The notes under the pieces: model-generated | Databases searched by the model: none | What the model was told of the DNA's origin: nothing | The model's input: the letters and a program-made list of their open reading frames with translations, nothing else | Shown here: positions 63,939 to 64,000 of the stretch, piece after piece | Layout of the letters: every line of letters begins with the position of its first letter | Position numbering within the stretch: the stretch's first letter is position 1 | Origin: JAAURB01 sp049647265 | Lineage (GTDB): Bacteria; Cyanobacteriota; Cyanobacteriia; Cyanobacteriales; Microcoleaceae | Direction: 5' to 3' | Assembly: GCA_049647265.1 (NCBI GenBank) | Contig: JBARXJ010000053.1 | Coordinates: 327,519 to 391,518 of the forward strand | Length of the DNA stretch: 64,000 nucleotides | Translations under genes and position numbers: made by a program

Positions 63939-64000
63939 TTATCCCCTATATTATTAATAACGGAAAGCCAAACGGCTAACCGCAGTACCTAGAAAATTAC

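Noticed and set aside
1..64000. tRNA, rRNA or CRISPR arrays
   Set aside because: I scanned the intergenic regions for T-loop-like GTTCRANNC and cloverleaf patterns and for short spaced repeats and saw none; a program could still find one I missed.

Overview
The window is chromosomal DNA from a filamentous, probably non-heterocystous (Oscillatoriales-like) cyanobacterium. Evidence: NtcA, PsbY, a SigD-type group 2 sigma factor, the filament-integrity cluster fraC-fraD-fraE, many HIP1 octamers (GCGATCGC), PEP-CTERM-like and TPS/filamentous-haemagglutinin exoproteins, and a run of RTX proteins. The genus is not determined; Lyngbya/Limnoraphis/Oscillatoria-type organisms are my guess only. I see no rRNA, tRNA or CRISPR array.

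Layout. 1-9.6 kb: end of an SLH protein, a TPS exoprotein, ftsW, a sulfotransferase, an ABC1 kinase and a U32-like protein. 9.7-22.3 kb: housekeeping genes (dps with a His-type ferroxidase site, cysK, a YqgF-like nuclease, DUF3084, ntcA, fabI), a solo tnpB element, hisB, a U32 peptidase, larE, and fraC-fraD-fraE with an unusually short FraD. 22.3-34.4 kb is the most accessory-looking part: a MITE-like palindromic element, a PEP-CTERM-like protein behind a long structured leader, a multi-core graspetide (omega-ester RiPP) precursor convergent with an ATP-grasp ligase, a parvulin-type isomerase and four RTX proteins. 34.7-45.6 kb: an SDR and an alpha/beta hydrolase, then a tight gene run of TPS exoprotein, TPR-CHAT protease-like protein, DUF928 protein and CHASE2 cyclase. 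45.7-64 kb: psbY (41 aa), a Na+/H+ antiporter, a glycosyltransferase-like protein, a holin-like protein, a small Gly-Gly leader peptide, dtd, a VOC protein, a candidate sRNA, a beta-helix protein, sigD, rpoZ, fabD-fabH-plsX, dacB, rpsB and tsf.

The observations I rate highest are these. (1) The precursor at 24447-24776 carries three TTxxxxEE cores, the plesiocin-type graspetide signature, opposite an ATP-grasp gene. (2) A perfect palindrome TGCCA-N3-TGGCA occurs four times, always between genes: upstream of the graspetide precursor, twice between the divergent RTX genes, and upstream of the 84-aa Gly-Gly peptide. This suggests one regulator for a secreted-product regulon. (3) The rpsB leader can form an H-type pseudoknot whose last strand abuts the Shine-Dalgarno sequence, as expected for S2 autoregulation. 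(4) A promoter, structured RNA and perfect terminator predict a ~110-nt sRNA at 51214-51323 on the minus strand. (5) FraD lacks its C-terminal half. All of this was read by eye; no database search or folding program was run.
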